From positions 1 through 43,503 of the forward strand of contig CADCUT010000066.1 of assembly GCA_902805975.1 (NCBI GenBank): a stretch of 43,503 nucleotides of DNA, read 5' to 3'. Below, one piece after another: positions 25,827 to 35,137 of this stretch (its first letter is position 1; the number at the start of each line of letters is the position of its first letter). The DNA is from an uncultured Rubrobacteraceae bacterium. Lineage in GTDB: Bacteria > Actinomycetota > Rubrobacteria > Rubrobacterales > Rubrobacteraceae. Both the position numbers and the translations under genes were made by a program. The notes under the pieces are model-generated. The model was not told the origin of the DNA and searched no databases. It saw only the letters and a program-made list of their open reading frames with translations.

Positions 25827-28292
25827 CTACGTCCGCTGGCCGGCGCCCTCTTCCAGCCGGCGGTAGATGGCTTCGCGGTCGATCATGCGCTCGACGTGGC
25901 CTTCGACACCGAGCTTGAGCGCGGCGACTTCGTGGGCGAAGCGCACGCACGCGGGCCAGCCCTTGCCGTCGAGGTGAGCGACGAGCAGCGCCGACCAGAA
26001 CGCGTCGCGGGCGCCGGTGACGCTGTGCACCTCGACCTTCGGCAGGGGACCCACCCGCTCCACGGAGGTCCCGTCAGAGACGACGACCGCGCCGCCGCTA
26101 CGGGTCATGACGACGACGCCTGCCCCGAGGTCGTGGAAGGCGTCGAGGCAGGCCTCCTCGAGCGCGTCGTCGTCCATGTTCGGGTCGAAGAGGCGGCGGG
26201 CGTCTTCGAGGGAGGGCTTGACGACGGTGACGTAGGGGAGGACCTCAGCGAGCACCTCCCAGGCCTCCTCCCGGTCCGGCCAGACGCGCGGGTCGTAGTT
26301 GGGATCGAGGGAGACGACCTTCCCGAGCCTGGACCCCAGGCGCATCGCCCTTCTCACGGCGAGCCGCTGCGGGTCGCGGGAGAGGGCGAAGGCCGAGGTG
26401 TGGACGGCCCGCGCCCGCTCGACGAGCTCGTCGGGGACCTCCCTGATGCTCAGGTGCGCGTCGGCGCCCCGGTTGACCTGGAAGTCCGGCACGTTCACGG
26501 TCCTGGTGACGAAGGCGCTCGTGGTCGGCTCCCCCGGCGCGCGGTGGAGGCCCTCCGTGGAGACGCCGTGGCGCCCCAGCTGGTCCTCGACGAACTCGCC
26601 GAAGTAGTCCGCGCCTACCTTCGTGACGACCGCCGAGCGACCGCCCAGCTTGGCGACGTAGACGGCCACGTTGGCCGGCTGGCCGCCCAGGTAGCGCGAG
26701 AACCTGTTCGCCGTCCTGAGTGAGATCCTGAACTCGTGCGAGATAAAGTCCACGAGCGACTCCCCGACCGCGAGCACGTCGAGCCCGAAGTACAGCCCGT
26801 CCAACGTCTCGAGCGAGGCCCCGTCGTCCGAGCCGGGGTCGGTGAAGTACCTTGGGATCTCCAGCCTCGCCGAGGGCGTCGGAAACCCGTTCGGGGAGGC
26901 TGTCGCGTCCCGCCCGTTTCCGGCGATGGCCTCCAGGTACCCCTCGGCGGTCCGCTCCCAGGTGTACTTGGCGAGCACGCGCCCGTAGCCGGCCTCGGCG
27001 TAGCGGCGCCAGCGGCCGGCGTTGCCCGCCACGGAGTACAGGCCCGCCGCGACCTCCTCGGGATCTCCCGGGTCCACAAGCACCCCGTACTCCTCGTCTC
27101 CCTCGCGCAGCGACTCGCTCGGCCCTCCGTTCTTGGTGACGACCGCGGGCAGGCCCGCCGCCATCGCCTCCAGCGGGGCGAGCCCGAATGGCTCGTAGTT
27201 GGCCGTGAGCGCGAAGACCGAGCGCCGCTCGGAGAGGAAGCGGTAGGCGGCGGCCAATCGTCGCTGGCCCCTGACGGCGAACATGGAGACCATGCCGCGC
27301 ATCCCCGCCCGGTCTATCGTTCCCGTGATGCCGTCGAGCACGGCCCGCTCGCCCTCGTCGGCGTCCCTGTAGTCCACGAGCGGGTTCTCCATGTTGCCCG
27401 TGAGGATCACCAGGTTCGCCGCCTCGCGCAAGGTCGGGCTGCTGGCGAAGGCCTCGACGAGCGAGAGGTGGTTCTTTTTCGGGTCGAGCCGGCTGGAGGC
27501 GACGACGCACGGCAGGTCCCGCCGGTCGGCGGTGAGGTCGCGGGCCAGGCACGTGCTGACGTGCTCGCGGACGGCGTCCTCGTCGTCTGTGCGGGACTCC
27601 TTGTCGAAGATGTGCATGGCCACGCCCGGGGGCACGGCGGCGAAGCGGTCGCCGTCGGTCGGGTCCACGGCCCCGCGGTAGGCGTTGTGGGTGTACTGGA
27701 CGAAACGCTCCTGGCCCGTGCTGGTGACGTTGACCCGCGAGCGGTTCATCGCCAGCCGCTCGGCCACGATGCGCCGGGAGAAGTGGTACTTCTGGTCCGT
27801 ATTCGCGACGTCGCGGCGGCGCACGCCCATCTTGTCCATCTTCTGGGCGCCCAGGGAGTGGGCCGTGAAGCTGAACGGTATGCCGGTCCTCTCCTCGATA
27901 AGCGCGGCGCACAGCCCGCCGTCCCCGTAGTGCGCCGTGACGGCGTCCGGCAGAGAGCCCTCGCGCTCGTAGAAGGAGAGCAGGTTCGGCACGAACTCCG
28001 TGCCGAGGTAGGGCCAGAGCTCTTCTTTAGGCAGGAAGTGGTCCGGGCCGCAGGGGATGCGGAGTATGCGCACGTTGGGGGCGTCGGGGTAGGCGTCTGT
28101 TGGGGCCTCGAACTCGGGCCAGTTCGGATCGATGACCCGGCGGGTCACGATGTCCACGTGGTGTCCGAGGTTTCCCATCGCGAGCGCCAGCTCCTTGACG
28201 TAGACGAGCTGGCCGCCGAAGTCCGGGTGGGCGGTCCAGTAGGAGTCCTCAGGATCGAAGTTCCCCTGCGGGTTGATAAACGCTACGTGCAT
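25827..28292 (-). CDS. Fusion: sucrose-phosphate-synthase-like GT4 glycosyltransferase + PfkB-family sugar kinase
   Basis: N-term MHVAFINPQGNFDPEDSYWTAHPDFGGQLVYVKELALAMGNLGHHVDIVTRRVIDP, NYEPFGLAPLEAMAAGLPAVVTKNGGPSE; C-term DVLAVGESLVDFISHEFRI...GGQPANVAVYVAKLGGRSAVVTKVG...VHSVTGARDAFWSALL. Confidence 0.92.
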   Translation of the reverse strand: MHVAFINPQGNFDPEDSYWTAHPDFGGQLVYVKELALAMGNLGHHVDIVTRRVIDPNWPEFEAPTDAYPDAPNVRILRIPCGPDHFLPKEELWPYLGTEFVPNLLSFYEREGSLPDAVTAHYGDGGLCAALIEERTGIPFSFTAHSLGAQKMDKMGVRRRDVANTDQKYHFSRRIVAERLAMNRSRVNVTSTGQERFVQYTHNAYRGAVDPTDGDRFAAVPPGVAMHIFDKESRTDDEDAVREHVSTCLARDLTADRRDLPCVVASSRLDPKKNHLSLVEAFASSPTLREAANLVILTGNMENPLVDYRDADEGERAVLDGITGTIDRAGMRGMVSMFAVRGQRRLAAAYRFLSERRSVFALTANYEPFGLAPLEAMAAGLPAVVTKNGGPSESLREGDEEYGVLVDPGDPEEVAAGLYSVAGNAGRWRRYAEAGYGRVLAKYTWERTAEGYLEAIAGNGRDATASPNGFPTPSARLEIPRYFTDPGSDDGASLETLDGLYFGLDVLAVGESLVDFISHEFRISLRTANRFSRYLGGQPANVAVYVAKLGGRSAVVTKVGADYFGEFVEDQLGRHGVSTEGLHRAPGEPTTSAFVTRTVNVPDFQVNRGADAHLSIREVPDELVERARAVHTSAFALSRDPQRLAVRRAMRLGSRLGKVVSLDPNYDPRVWPDREEAWEVLAEVLPYVTVVKPSLEDARRLFDPNMDDDALEEACLDAFHDLGAGVVVMTRSGGAVVVSDGTSVERVGPLPKVEVHSVTGARDAFWSALLVAHLDGKGWPACVRFAHEVAALKLGVEGHVERMIDREAIYRRLEEGAGQRT

Positions 28293-28317
28293 CCGCCTAT
28301 CCTCTCTCTAGAAACGT

Positions 28318-29802
28318 TCACGGGTGCCCGGGACGGTCGGGCCAGCCCCGCAGGCGCGGCAGTGACGCCGGGGCCGGCCCCCGGGCGAAGTCCGGGATTG
28401 GAAAGGAGGGGTCCCCGGACCGCTCCCCCCGCGCGGCTTCGTCGGCCAGCCGCAGGTAGCCCTCCGCGGTGCGGTGCCAGTTGTACAGGTTGCGGGCCCT
28501 CTCGAGGGCCCGGCCGGCGTAGGCCTTCCAGACCTCCCCGTCGGAGAGAAGGCTGAGCAGCTTCGCGGCGATGTCCTCGGGGTCGTGGGGGTCGGCGAGG
28601 AGGCCGGCCCGGCCCTCGTCGGTGGTCTCGCGCGTGCCGCCGTTCTGGGTGGCGACCACGGGGAGGCCGGACGCCATGGCCTCGACGACCGTCATACCGA
28701 AGGGCTCGTACTCGGCCGGGAGGCAGAAGACGCCGCCCGTCTGGGCACCCCAGCGGTAGAGGGCGGCGAGCGCCGTCTGGCCCGAGAGGCCGAAGGCCGA
28801 GACGCCGCCCCACAGGTCTTCGCGGTCTACGGTTGGTATCAGGGCGTCGAGGACCGACCGCTCTTCCCCGGAGGCCTCATCGGGGTCGCGCAGCGGGTCG
28901 TCGAGGCCGCGGGTGATCATTACCAGGTTCGCCCGCTCCCTGAGCGCGTCGCTGCCGGCGAAGGCCTCGACGAGCGAGAGGTGGTTCTTTTTCGGGTCGA
29001 GCCGGCTCCAGGCGATGACCGCCGGAAGTCCCCGGCGGCCCGGATCTATGTCCCGCTCGTGGGCGGCCCGGATGGACTCGCGGGTCTCTTCCTCCTGCTC
29101 GCTACGCGCCTCGGGGTCGAAGATGCCGAAGTCCACGCCCGGCGGTACCACGGCGAAGCGCCCGTCGTCCGTCGGGTCCACGGCGCCCCGGTAGGCCGGG
29201 TGGTCGTACTGCTCCCGGCGCTCGGCGTCGCTGTTCGCCACGTTCGCCACCGAGCGGGCCATGGACGCGCGCTCGGCGGCGATCCTCGCCCCGAAGTTGT
29301 ACCGGGCGTCCGCCGCCGGGAGGTCGTCGGTTTCTCGCAGAAGCCCGTCGAGCTTCCAGGCGCCCAAAGAGTGTCCGGTGAAGGTGAAGGGGGCGCCCGA
29401 GGCCTCCGAGAGCAGCGCCGCCGCGAGGCCCCCGTCGGCGTAATGACCGGTCCAGAGCTCGGGCCACGAGCCCTCCTGCTCGTAGAGCGCGGCCACCCTC
29501 TCCGCCCACTCCCCAAGGTAGGGCCACAGCTCCTCTTTGGGAAGGAAGCGGTCGGGGCCGCACGGGACGCGGAGTACTCGGACGTTGTCTTGCCCAGGGT
29601 AGGCGTCGGTCTTACCGGCGAACTCCGGCCAGTCCGGGTCGATGACCTGGCGCGTGACGATGTCCGCGTGGTGGCCCATTTCGCCGAGCACGCGGGCTAC
29701 CTCCCTGACGTAGACGAGCTGGCCGCCGAAGTCCGGGTGGGAGGCGAGGTAGCTGTTGTGCGGGTCGAAGTTACCCTGCGGGTTTACGAAGGCGACGCGC
29801 AT
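28318..29802 (-). CDS. Sucrose-phosphate-synthase-like GT4 glycosyltransferase (unfused)
   Basis: MRVAFVNPQGNFDPHNSYLASHPDFGGQLVYVREVARVLGEMGHHADIVTRQVIDPDWPEF; EYEPFGMTVVEAMASGLPVVATQNGG. Confidence 0.92.
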   Translation of the reverse strand: MRVAFVNPQGNFDPHNSYLASHPDFGGQLVYVREVARVLGEMGHHADIVTRQVIDPDWPEFAGKTDAYPGQDNVRVLRVPCGPDRFLPKEELWPYLGEWAERVAALYEQEGSWPELWTGHYADGGLAAALLSEASGAPFTFTGHSLGAWKLDGLLRETDDLPAADARYNFGARIAAERASMARSVANVANSDAERREQYDHPAYRGAVDPTDDGRFAVVPPGVDFGIFDPEARSEQEEETRESIRAAHERDIDPGRRGLPAVIAWSRLDPKKNHLSLVEAFAGSDALRERANLVMITRGLDDPLRDPDEASGEERSVLDALIPTVDREDLWGGVSAFGLSGQTALAALYRWGAQTGGVFCLPAEYEPFGMTVVEAMASGLPVVATQNGGTRETTDEGRAGLLADPHDPEDIAAKLLSLLSDGEVWKAYAGRALERARNLYNWHRTAEGYLRLADEAARGERSGDPSFPIPDFARGPAPASLPRLRGWPDRPGHP

Positions 29803-29812
29803 AAGACCTTCC

Positions 29813-30790
29813 TCAGCCCTCCCGGGATCCGGCCGTCTCCCCGGCGTTCGCCAGGCTGGCGTAGATCTCCTCGCGGTCGATGTCCGCCGGGAGGGGGCCC
29901 TTGGTCGTGAGCTTGCGCTCGACGATCTCGCGGGCGAAGAGGACGGATCGCTCGGCCTCGTTGCCGTCTAGAAGCGCCGTCAGGAAGCCGGCCCAGAACG
30001 AGTCCCCGGCGCCGGTCGCGTCCACGACGTCCACCGGGCGGGCGGGGACGTGGGCCGTGATCTTGCCACCTTCGGAGACGAGGTTCCCCTCTGCGCCCAT
30101 CGTGAAGACGACGGTCTCGGGCCCTAAGTCGTGGAACATCTCGATGTACTGCTCGGGCTCGTAATCCGGGCCGAAGACCCTGCGGGCGTCGTCGGCGGAG
30201 GGCTTGGTGACGTTGACGTGCTTGTAGGCCTCGCGGATCACGCCCTGCGCCTCCTTGTAGTCGGGCCACACGCGCCGGCTGTAGTTCGGGTCGAGTGAGA
30301 CGATCTTGCCCATCTCCCGCGCCCTGCTGAAGGCACCTATGACGGCCGAGCGGCAGGGCTCGCGCGAGAGGGCGAAGGTGGAGGAGTGGACGACCTTGGC
30401 CCGTTCGATGGCCTCGTCGGGGATCTCCCTCGACTCGAGCAGGAAGTCGCCGATGCGGAACTCCTCGAAGTCCGGGGTGGTAGCGGTGGAGGAGACGAAG
30501 ATCACGGTGGTGTTGGTCCTGTGGTCCATCTGAAGATAATCGGTGACGACCCCGTGGCGCTGTAGCTCGCTCTTGAGGAACTTCCCGAAGGCCCCGATGC
30601 CGGTCTTGGAGATCACGGCCGACCGCCCCCCGAGCTTGGAGACGTACACCGCGATGTTGGCCGGCGACCCCCCGAGGTACCGCTTGAACGTTGTCGCGTT
30701 GCTTAAGGTGTCGGTCTTCTCCGCCGAGATAAAGTCGACCACCATCTCCCCGATGGTGAGGACGTCTAGTTGCCGCTCGGAGGAAGCCAT
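29813..30790 (-). CDS. PfkB-family carbohydrate kinase (fructokinase-like, unfused)
   Basis: DVLTIGEMVVDFISAEKTDTLSNATTFKRYLGGSPANIAVYVSKLGGRSAVISKTG; VDVVDATGAGDSFWAGFLTALL signature. Confidence 0.94.
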   Translation of the reverse strand: MASSERQLDVLTIGEMVVDFISAEKTDTLSNATTFKRYLGGSPANIAVYVSKLGGRSAVISKTGIGAFGKFLKSELQRHGVVTDYLQMDHRTNTTVIFVSSTATTPDFEEFRIGDFLLESREIPDEAIERAKVVHSSTFALSREPCRSAVIGAFSRAREMGKIVSLDPNYSRRVWPDYKEAQGVIREAYKHVNVTKPSADDARRVFGPDYEPEQYIEMFHDLGPETVVFTMGAEGNLVSEGGKITAHVPARPVDVVDATGAGDSFWAGFLTALLDGNEAERSVLFAREIVERKLTTKGPLPADIDREEIYASLANAGETAGSREG

Positions 30791-30857
30791 ACCGCGTAGG
30801 TTACTCTACCTGGCCCCCACGCACCGCCGGGACCCGCCGCCTCGCGCCGCGGGGCCG

Positions 30858-31340
30858 TCAGGTCCCGCAGACCCCGCCCTCGCCCCGCAGGCCCTCGCGC
30901 AGGAGCCCGAGCAGCCGCACGAGCTCGCGCCGGTCGTCCTCGGAGAGCCCGACGAAGAGCTCGGCCACGGCCCTGCGGTGCTTGTCGTAGAGGGTGTCCA
31001 TCGTCCTCCCGCCCTCGTCGGTCAGCTCTATGACGATCGCCCGCCGGTCGGTCGGGTGTGGGAGACGCCTGACGAGGTCCTCTTCCTCAAGCGCGTCCAC
31101 CAGCGCGGTGACGTTGCGCCGCGTAACCCCGAGCTCGTCGCTGATGCTGCTCATGATCTTGGGCCCCCCGCAATGCAAGGCCCCGAGCAACCGCATCCGC
31201 GCGTAACTCACGCCCGGCTCCTGCATCCGCGAACGGACCCACTTCATGTACGCCGGACCGAAAGCGGCGAACTCGTCCACCAGCCGCAGGGAGAGATCCC
31301 CCACAGCCCCCCCGCTTACCGTCTCCACGCCGCACCCCAC
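30858..31340 (-). CDS. MarR-family transcriptional regulator
   Basis: SYARMRLLGALHCGGPKIMSSISDELGVTRRNVTALVDALEEEDLVRRLPHPTDRRAIVIELTDEG. Confidence 0.92.
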   Translation of the reverse strand: MGCGVETVSGGAVGDLSLRLVDEFAAFGPAYMKWVRSRMQEPGVSYARMRLLGALHCGGPKIMSSISDELGVTRRNVTALVDALEEEDLVRRLPHPTDRRAIVIELTDEGGRTMDTLYDKHRRAVAELFVGLSEDDRRELVRLLGLLREGLRGEGGVCGT

Positions 31341-31470
31341 ACGAAACCCATAAGACCAACTCCTTTAGATAGCATCTTAGCCGTTGACGTTCACTGTTGT
31401 CAATGTTATTGTGAATAAATACATTATAACCGGGTGCACCGGGCAGCCGGTTCGGTGAGAGGAGGCGCGG

Positions 31471-31926
31471 GTGGCGGCTTTGTCGGGTGGCGGGGTAGCG
31501 GGTGGTGGGGTCTCGTTGGGTCGGCTGGCGCGGGTCGGGGCGCTCGCGGTCGCGTTGGCTGTGGTGGTGAACGTGGTGATCCGGACGGCCGCGGTGTCGG
31601 TCTTTGGGATCGGGGAGGGCTTCCTGCCGCTCGGCGTGGGGCCGACGGTGCTCTTTACCGCTGTCGGGATGGTCGGTGCTGTTGTCGTGTTCGGCCTGAT
31701 CTCGCGTTTCGCGCGGCGTCCGGTGCGGTTGTTTCGGAGGGTCGCTGTGGTGGTGCTCCTGATCTCACTGGTCCCTAACGTCCTGATGTTGTTCTCGGGC
31801 TCGATGCCGGGTACCACGGTCGCCGGCGTCGGAACGTTGATGGTCGAGCACGTCGCCTCCTGGGCCATCGCCGTCGGGGTGCTCACGACGCTCGCCGGTG
31901 AGGATGGGGCGGAACGCCGTGGCTGA
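31471..31926 (+). CDS. Four-TM membrane protein (DUF6069-like)
   Basis: VGPTVLFTAVGMVGAVVVFGLISRFARRPVRLFRRVAVVVLLISLVPNV. Confidence 0.7.
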   Translation: MAALSGGGVAGGGVSLGRLARVGALAVALAVVVNVVIRTAAVSVFGIGEGFLPLGVGPTVLFTAVGMVGAVVVFGLISRFARRPVRLFRRVAVVVLLISLVPNVLMLFSGSMPGTTVAGVGTLMVEHVASWAIAVGVLTTLAGEDGAERRG

Positions 31927-32395
31927 AGCCGCCGTGCAACAGAGAGAGCCGCCGCTGGCACTAATGCGCGCGATGAACGCGGTGCTGCGGGTGCTGCTGC
32001 GCTCGCCGCTGCACGGTTTGATGAGCGGGAAGACCCTTCTCCTCGGTTTTACCGGGCGCAGGAGCGGCAGGCGCTACGTCACGCCCATGAGCTACGTGCG
32101 CGTCGGGGACGAGGTCGTTATGTCCACCGAGGCGCCGTGGTGGAAGAACCTTATGGGCGGTGTGCCGGTGGAGATGCGGCTGCGCGGAGAGGTCCGCACC
32201 GGCGTCGCCGAGGCGGTCGCGGACGAGGACGGCGCCGCAGAGGTCTTGAAGACCATTTTGCGTCATTACCCGGAGTACCGCCGGTTCGTCGGCGTAACGG
32301 TGGACGGGGATGGGCGGCCCGACGAGGAGACCGTCATCGGCGCCGTGCGCAGGGGCAGGGTCGGCATCCGGGTTCGGTTGGACGGCGCCGCTTGA
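31898..32395 (+). CDS. Deazaflavin-dependent nitroreductase-family protein
   Basis: KTLLLGFTGRRSGRRYVTPMSYVRVGDEVVMSTEAPWWKNLMGGVPVEMRLRG. Confidence 0.82.
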   Translation: MRMGRNAVAEAAVQQREPPLALMRAMNAVLRVLLRSPLHGLMSGKTLLLGFTGRRSGRRYVTPMSYVRVGDEVVMSTEAPWWKNLMGGVPVEMRLRGEVRTGVAEAVADEDGAAEVLKTILRHYPEYRRFVGVTVDGDGRPDEETVIGAVRRGRVGIRVRLDGAA

Positions 32396-32512
32396 AGGGC
32401 CGAAGGTGGTCCCGCTTACGGACTTCCGGTGCTGTGGGATCGAGACTCTGTTCCGGCAGCCAGGGTATAGACTCTGGGCGTCCGCAGGCTTTCGATACGA
32501 AGAGGAGCAGGT

Positions 32513-33373
32513 TTGGCTGATCCCGGCATGGATGGGAAGGTCGCGCTGGTTACGGGTGGGACCTCCGGCATAGGGAAGGCGACGGCGACGGCGCTGGCCG
32601 CTATGGGGGCCGACGTCGTCATCATCGGGCGCGACCCGGAGCGGGGCGAGAGCACGGCGGCCGAGATACGGGCCCAGACCGGCGGACACGTGGATTTGGC
32701 GCTCACGGACCTCGCCTCGCAGGCGGAGGTGCGCGAGCTCGCCGAGGAGTTCCGCCGTCGCTACGACAGGCTCGACGTGCTCGTCAACAACGCCGGGCTC
32801 GTGCAGAGCAAGAGGATCGAGACCGAGGACGGCCTCGAATTTACCTTCGCCATAAACCACCTGGCGCCGTTCCTGCTCACGAACCTGCTCCAAGATCTCC
32901 TGGAGAAGAGCGCGCCGAGCAGGGTCGTCACCGTCTCTTCGGAAGCGGAGCGGTGGGGGAACATCGACTTTGATGACCTGCAATCCAAAAAGAGGTACAG
33001 GGGATTTCCCGTCTACGGGATGACCAAGCTCGCCAACATCATGTTCACCTACGAGCTCGCGGAGCGGCTGGAGGGAACCGGCGTCACGGCCACCTGCATG
33101 CACCCCGGGGCGGTCAATACCAGGTTCGGCACGAACAACGTGGGGCCGATGACGACTTTGTTCCGGCTCTTCAAGCCGTTTATGAGGAGTCCGGAGCAGG
33201 GGGCTGACACCGTAGTCTGGCTCGCCTCCTCGCCCGATGTGGAGGGTATCAGCGGCCGGTACTACGGAGACCGCAAGGCCATCGAGCCGAAGAAGATCGC
33301 CAACGACCCCGCCGCCCGCCGCAGGCTGTGGGAGGAGAGCGAGAGGCTGACGGGCCTCGGGGTGAGGGCGTAG
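32513..33373 (+). CDS. SDR-family NAD(P)-dependent oxidoreductase
   Basis: GKVALVTGGTSGIGKATATALA, LVNNAG, YGMTKLANIMFTYEL. Confidence 0.93.
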   Translation: MADPGMDGKVALVTGGTSGIGKATATALAAMGADVVIIGRDPERGESTAAEIRAQTGGHVDLALTDLASQAEVRELAEEFRRRYDRLDVLVNNAGLVQSKRIETEDGLEFTFAINHLAPFLLTNLLQDLLEKSAPSRVVTVSSEAERWGNIDFDDLQSKKRYRGFPVYGMTKLANIMFTYELAERLEGTGVTATCMHPGAVNTRFGTNNVGPMTTLFRLFKPFMRSPEQGADTVVWLASSPDVEGISGRYYGDRKAIEPKKIANDPAARRRLWEESERLTGLGVRA

Positions 33374-34362
33374 TGGGGCGGGACCGCGGGATCATCGTCG
33401 AGGGGCTCGTCCGGGAGTTCAAGAAAGGGCCTCGGGCCGTAGACGGTATCGACCTGCGCGTCGAGCCTGGTGAGGTCTACGGCTTTCTCGGTCCGAACGG
33501 GGCCGGCAAGTCGACCACGGTCCTGATGCTCACGACGCTCCTGCCGCCCACCGGCGGCACGGCGAGGGTCGCCGGCTACGACATCGTCAAGGAGGGGCCG
33601 CAGGTGCGGGGCTCTATCGGGGCGGCGCTGCAGGAGGCGGCGCTGGACCCCTTCCTGACCGGCCGGGAGCATCTGAACCTGCAGGCGGCGCTCCACGGCA
33701 TCTCGCGTTCGGAGCGCCGGAAGCGGGGGAACGCGCTGCTGGAGCGGGTCGGCTTGCAGGAGGCGGCAGATAGGCGGGTGCGCGGCTACTCCGGCGGGAT
33801 GAAGCGCAGGCTCGACCTCGCGCTCGCGCTCGTTCACGAGCCGCAGATACTCTTTCTCGACGAGCCGACGACCGGGCTCGACCCGCAGAGCCGCAGCGCG
33901 CTGTGGAGCGAGGTCAGCCGGCTCGCCAGGGACGAGGGCGTCACGGTTTTCCTGACAACGCAGTACCTCGAAGAGGCCGACGTTCTGGCCGACCGGGTCG
34001 GGATCATCGACCGGGGCAGGATCGTGGCCGAGGACACGCCGGAAGCGCTCAAGGCCGAGATCGGACGCCCCAGCGTCGAGGCGACGCCCGCCGGCCCCGA
34101 CGAGCGGGGCGCTGTGGTCGCCGTGCTCGGCCGGTTCGGGGAGGAGCTCCCGTCCCAGCCCGGCACGGTGGCCGTCCGCCTCTCCGGCGGCGCCTCGGGC
34201 CTGGCCGACGTTGTGCGCGCCCTGGACGCCGAGAACCTCAAAGTCTCGAACCTCCGCCTTGAAGAACCGAGCCTCGACGACGTGTTTCTCGCCAAGACCG
34301 GGCGTTCGCTCGAAGGGGCGGGGGACAGGGACAAGAACCAGGCCGAGGAGGCTCAGGCGTGA
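33373..34362 (+). CDS. ABC transporter ATP-binding protein (DrrA-like)
   Basis: GTG start overlapping the upstream stop; GPNGAGKST, YSGGMKRRLDLALALVHEPQILFLDEPTTGLDPQSR. Confidence 0.94.
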   Translation: MGRDRGIIVEGLVREFKKGPRAVDGIDLRVEPGEVYGFLGPNGAGKSTTVLMLTTLLPPTGGTARVAGYDIVKEGPQVRGSIGAALQEAALDPFLTGREHLNLQAALHGISRSERRKRGNALLERVGLQEAADRRVRGYSGGMKRRLDLALALVHEPQILFLDEPTTGLDPQSRSALWSEVSRLARDEGVTVFLTTQYLEEADVLADRVGIIDRGRIVAEDTPEALKAEIGRPSVEATPAGPDERGAVVAVLGRFGEELPSQPGTVAVRLSGGASGLADVVRALDAENLKVSNLRLEEPSLDDVFLAKTGRSLEGAGDRDKNQAEEAQA

Positions 34363-35135
34363 CGGGCTCCTCGTTTCTCGTGCAGGTCGTGGCGCTCGCG
34401 CGCCGCTCGACGGTGCGGACGCTGCGCCAGCCGGCGGTCCTTATCTCGGCGCTGCTCTTCCCGATGATGTTCTTCTCCATAAACGCCAGCGGGTTGGACG
34501 CGGCCTCGCGGCTGCCGGGGTTCCCGGACGCCCCGTACCTGGACTTCGCGTTCGCCTTTCCGCTCGTGCAGGCCTCGCTCTTCGGGGCGATCACGGCCGG
34601 CAGCGACCTCGCCCGCGACATCGAGAACGGCTTCTTCGACCGCCTCTCCCTGACCCCGATGCGACCCGCCGCCCTCCTGAGCGGGATGCTCACGGGCGTC
34701 GTGGCACTCGGCCTCATCCAGGGCGTCGTCTTTCTCGCCTTCGGGCTCTTGATGGGCGTGACCATCAGCAGCGGCATTCCCGGGATGCTCGTGATCGTGG
34801 CGCTCACGGTGCTGGTAGCCCTGGCCTTTGGCGGCCTCGGCGCGATGCTGGCGATACGAACCGGCTCCGTCGAGGCGGTCGAGAGCGCGTTCCCGCTCTT
34901 CTTCGTGGCGATCTTTATGTCCTCGATTAACCTGCCGAGGAATTTGATCGAGCAGGACTGGTTCCGGTTTATAGCCACGGTCAACCCGATCAGCTATCTA
35001 GTTGAAGGCATCCGTAGCCTGGTTATCACCGGCTGGGATGCGCAGGCTCTTCTACTAGGCTTCGGGTGCGCGGCGGCGATCGTGGTGCTCGCCATCAGTG
35101 GGGCGGCGGCCTCGATGCGGACGAGGGTGGCCTAG
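34359..35135 (+). CDS. ABC-2 type transporter permease
   Basis: Overlaps the ATPase gene; ENGFFDRLSLTPMRPAALLSGM; INPISYLVEGIRSLV-type C-terminus. Confidence 0.92.
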   Translation: MTGSSFLVQVVALARRSTVRTLRQPAVLISALLFPMMFFSINASGLDAASRLPGFPDAPYLDFAFAFPLVQASLFGAITAGSDLARDIENGFFDRLSLTPMRPAALLSGMLTGVVALGLIQGVVFLAFGLLMGVTISSGIPGMLVIVALTVLVALAFGGLGAMLAIRTGSVEAVESAFPLFFVAIFMSSINLPRNLIEQDWFRFIATVNPISYLVEGIRSLVITGWDAQALLLGFGCAAAIVVLAISGAAASMRTRVA

Positions 35136-35137
35136 TA

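Noticed and set aside
26736-29910. Long plus-strand ORFs (606 and 478 aa) opposite the SPS-like genes
   Set aside because: Antisense shadows of well-supported GT/PfkB genes; no recognisable domains.
31377-31961. 194-aa minus-strand Thr/Pro-rich ORF
   Set aside because: Antisense to the DUF6069-like membrane protein; composition is typical of a shadow frame.
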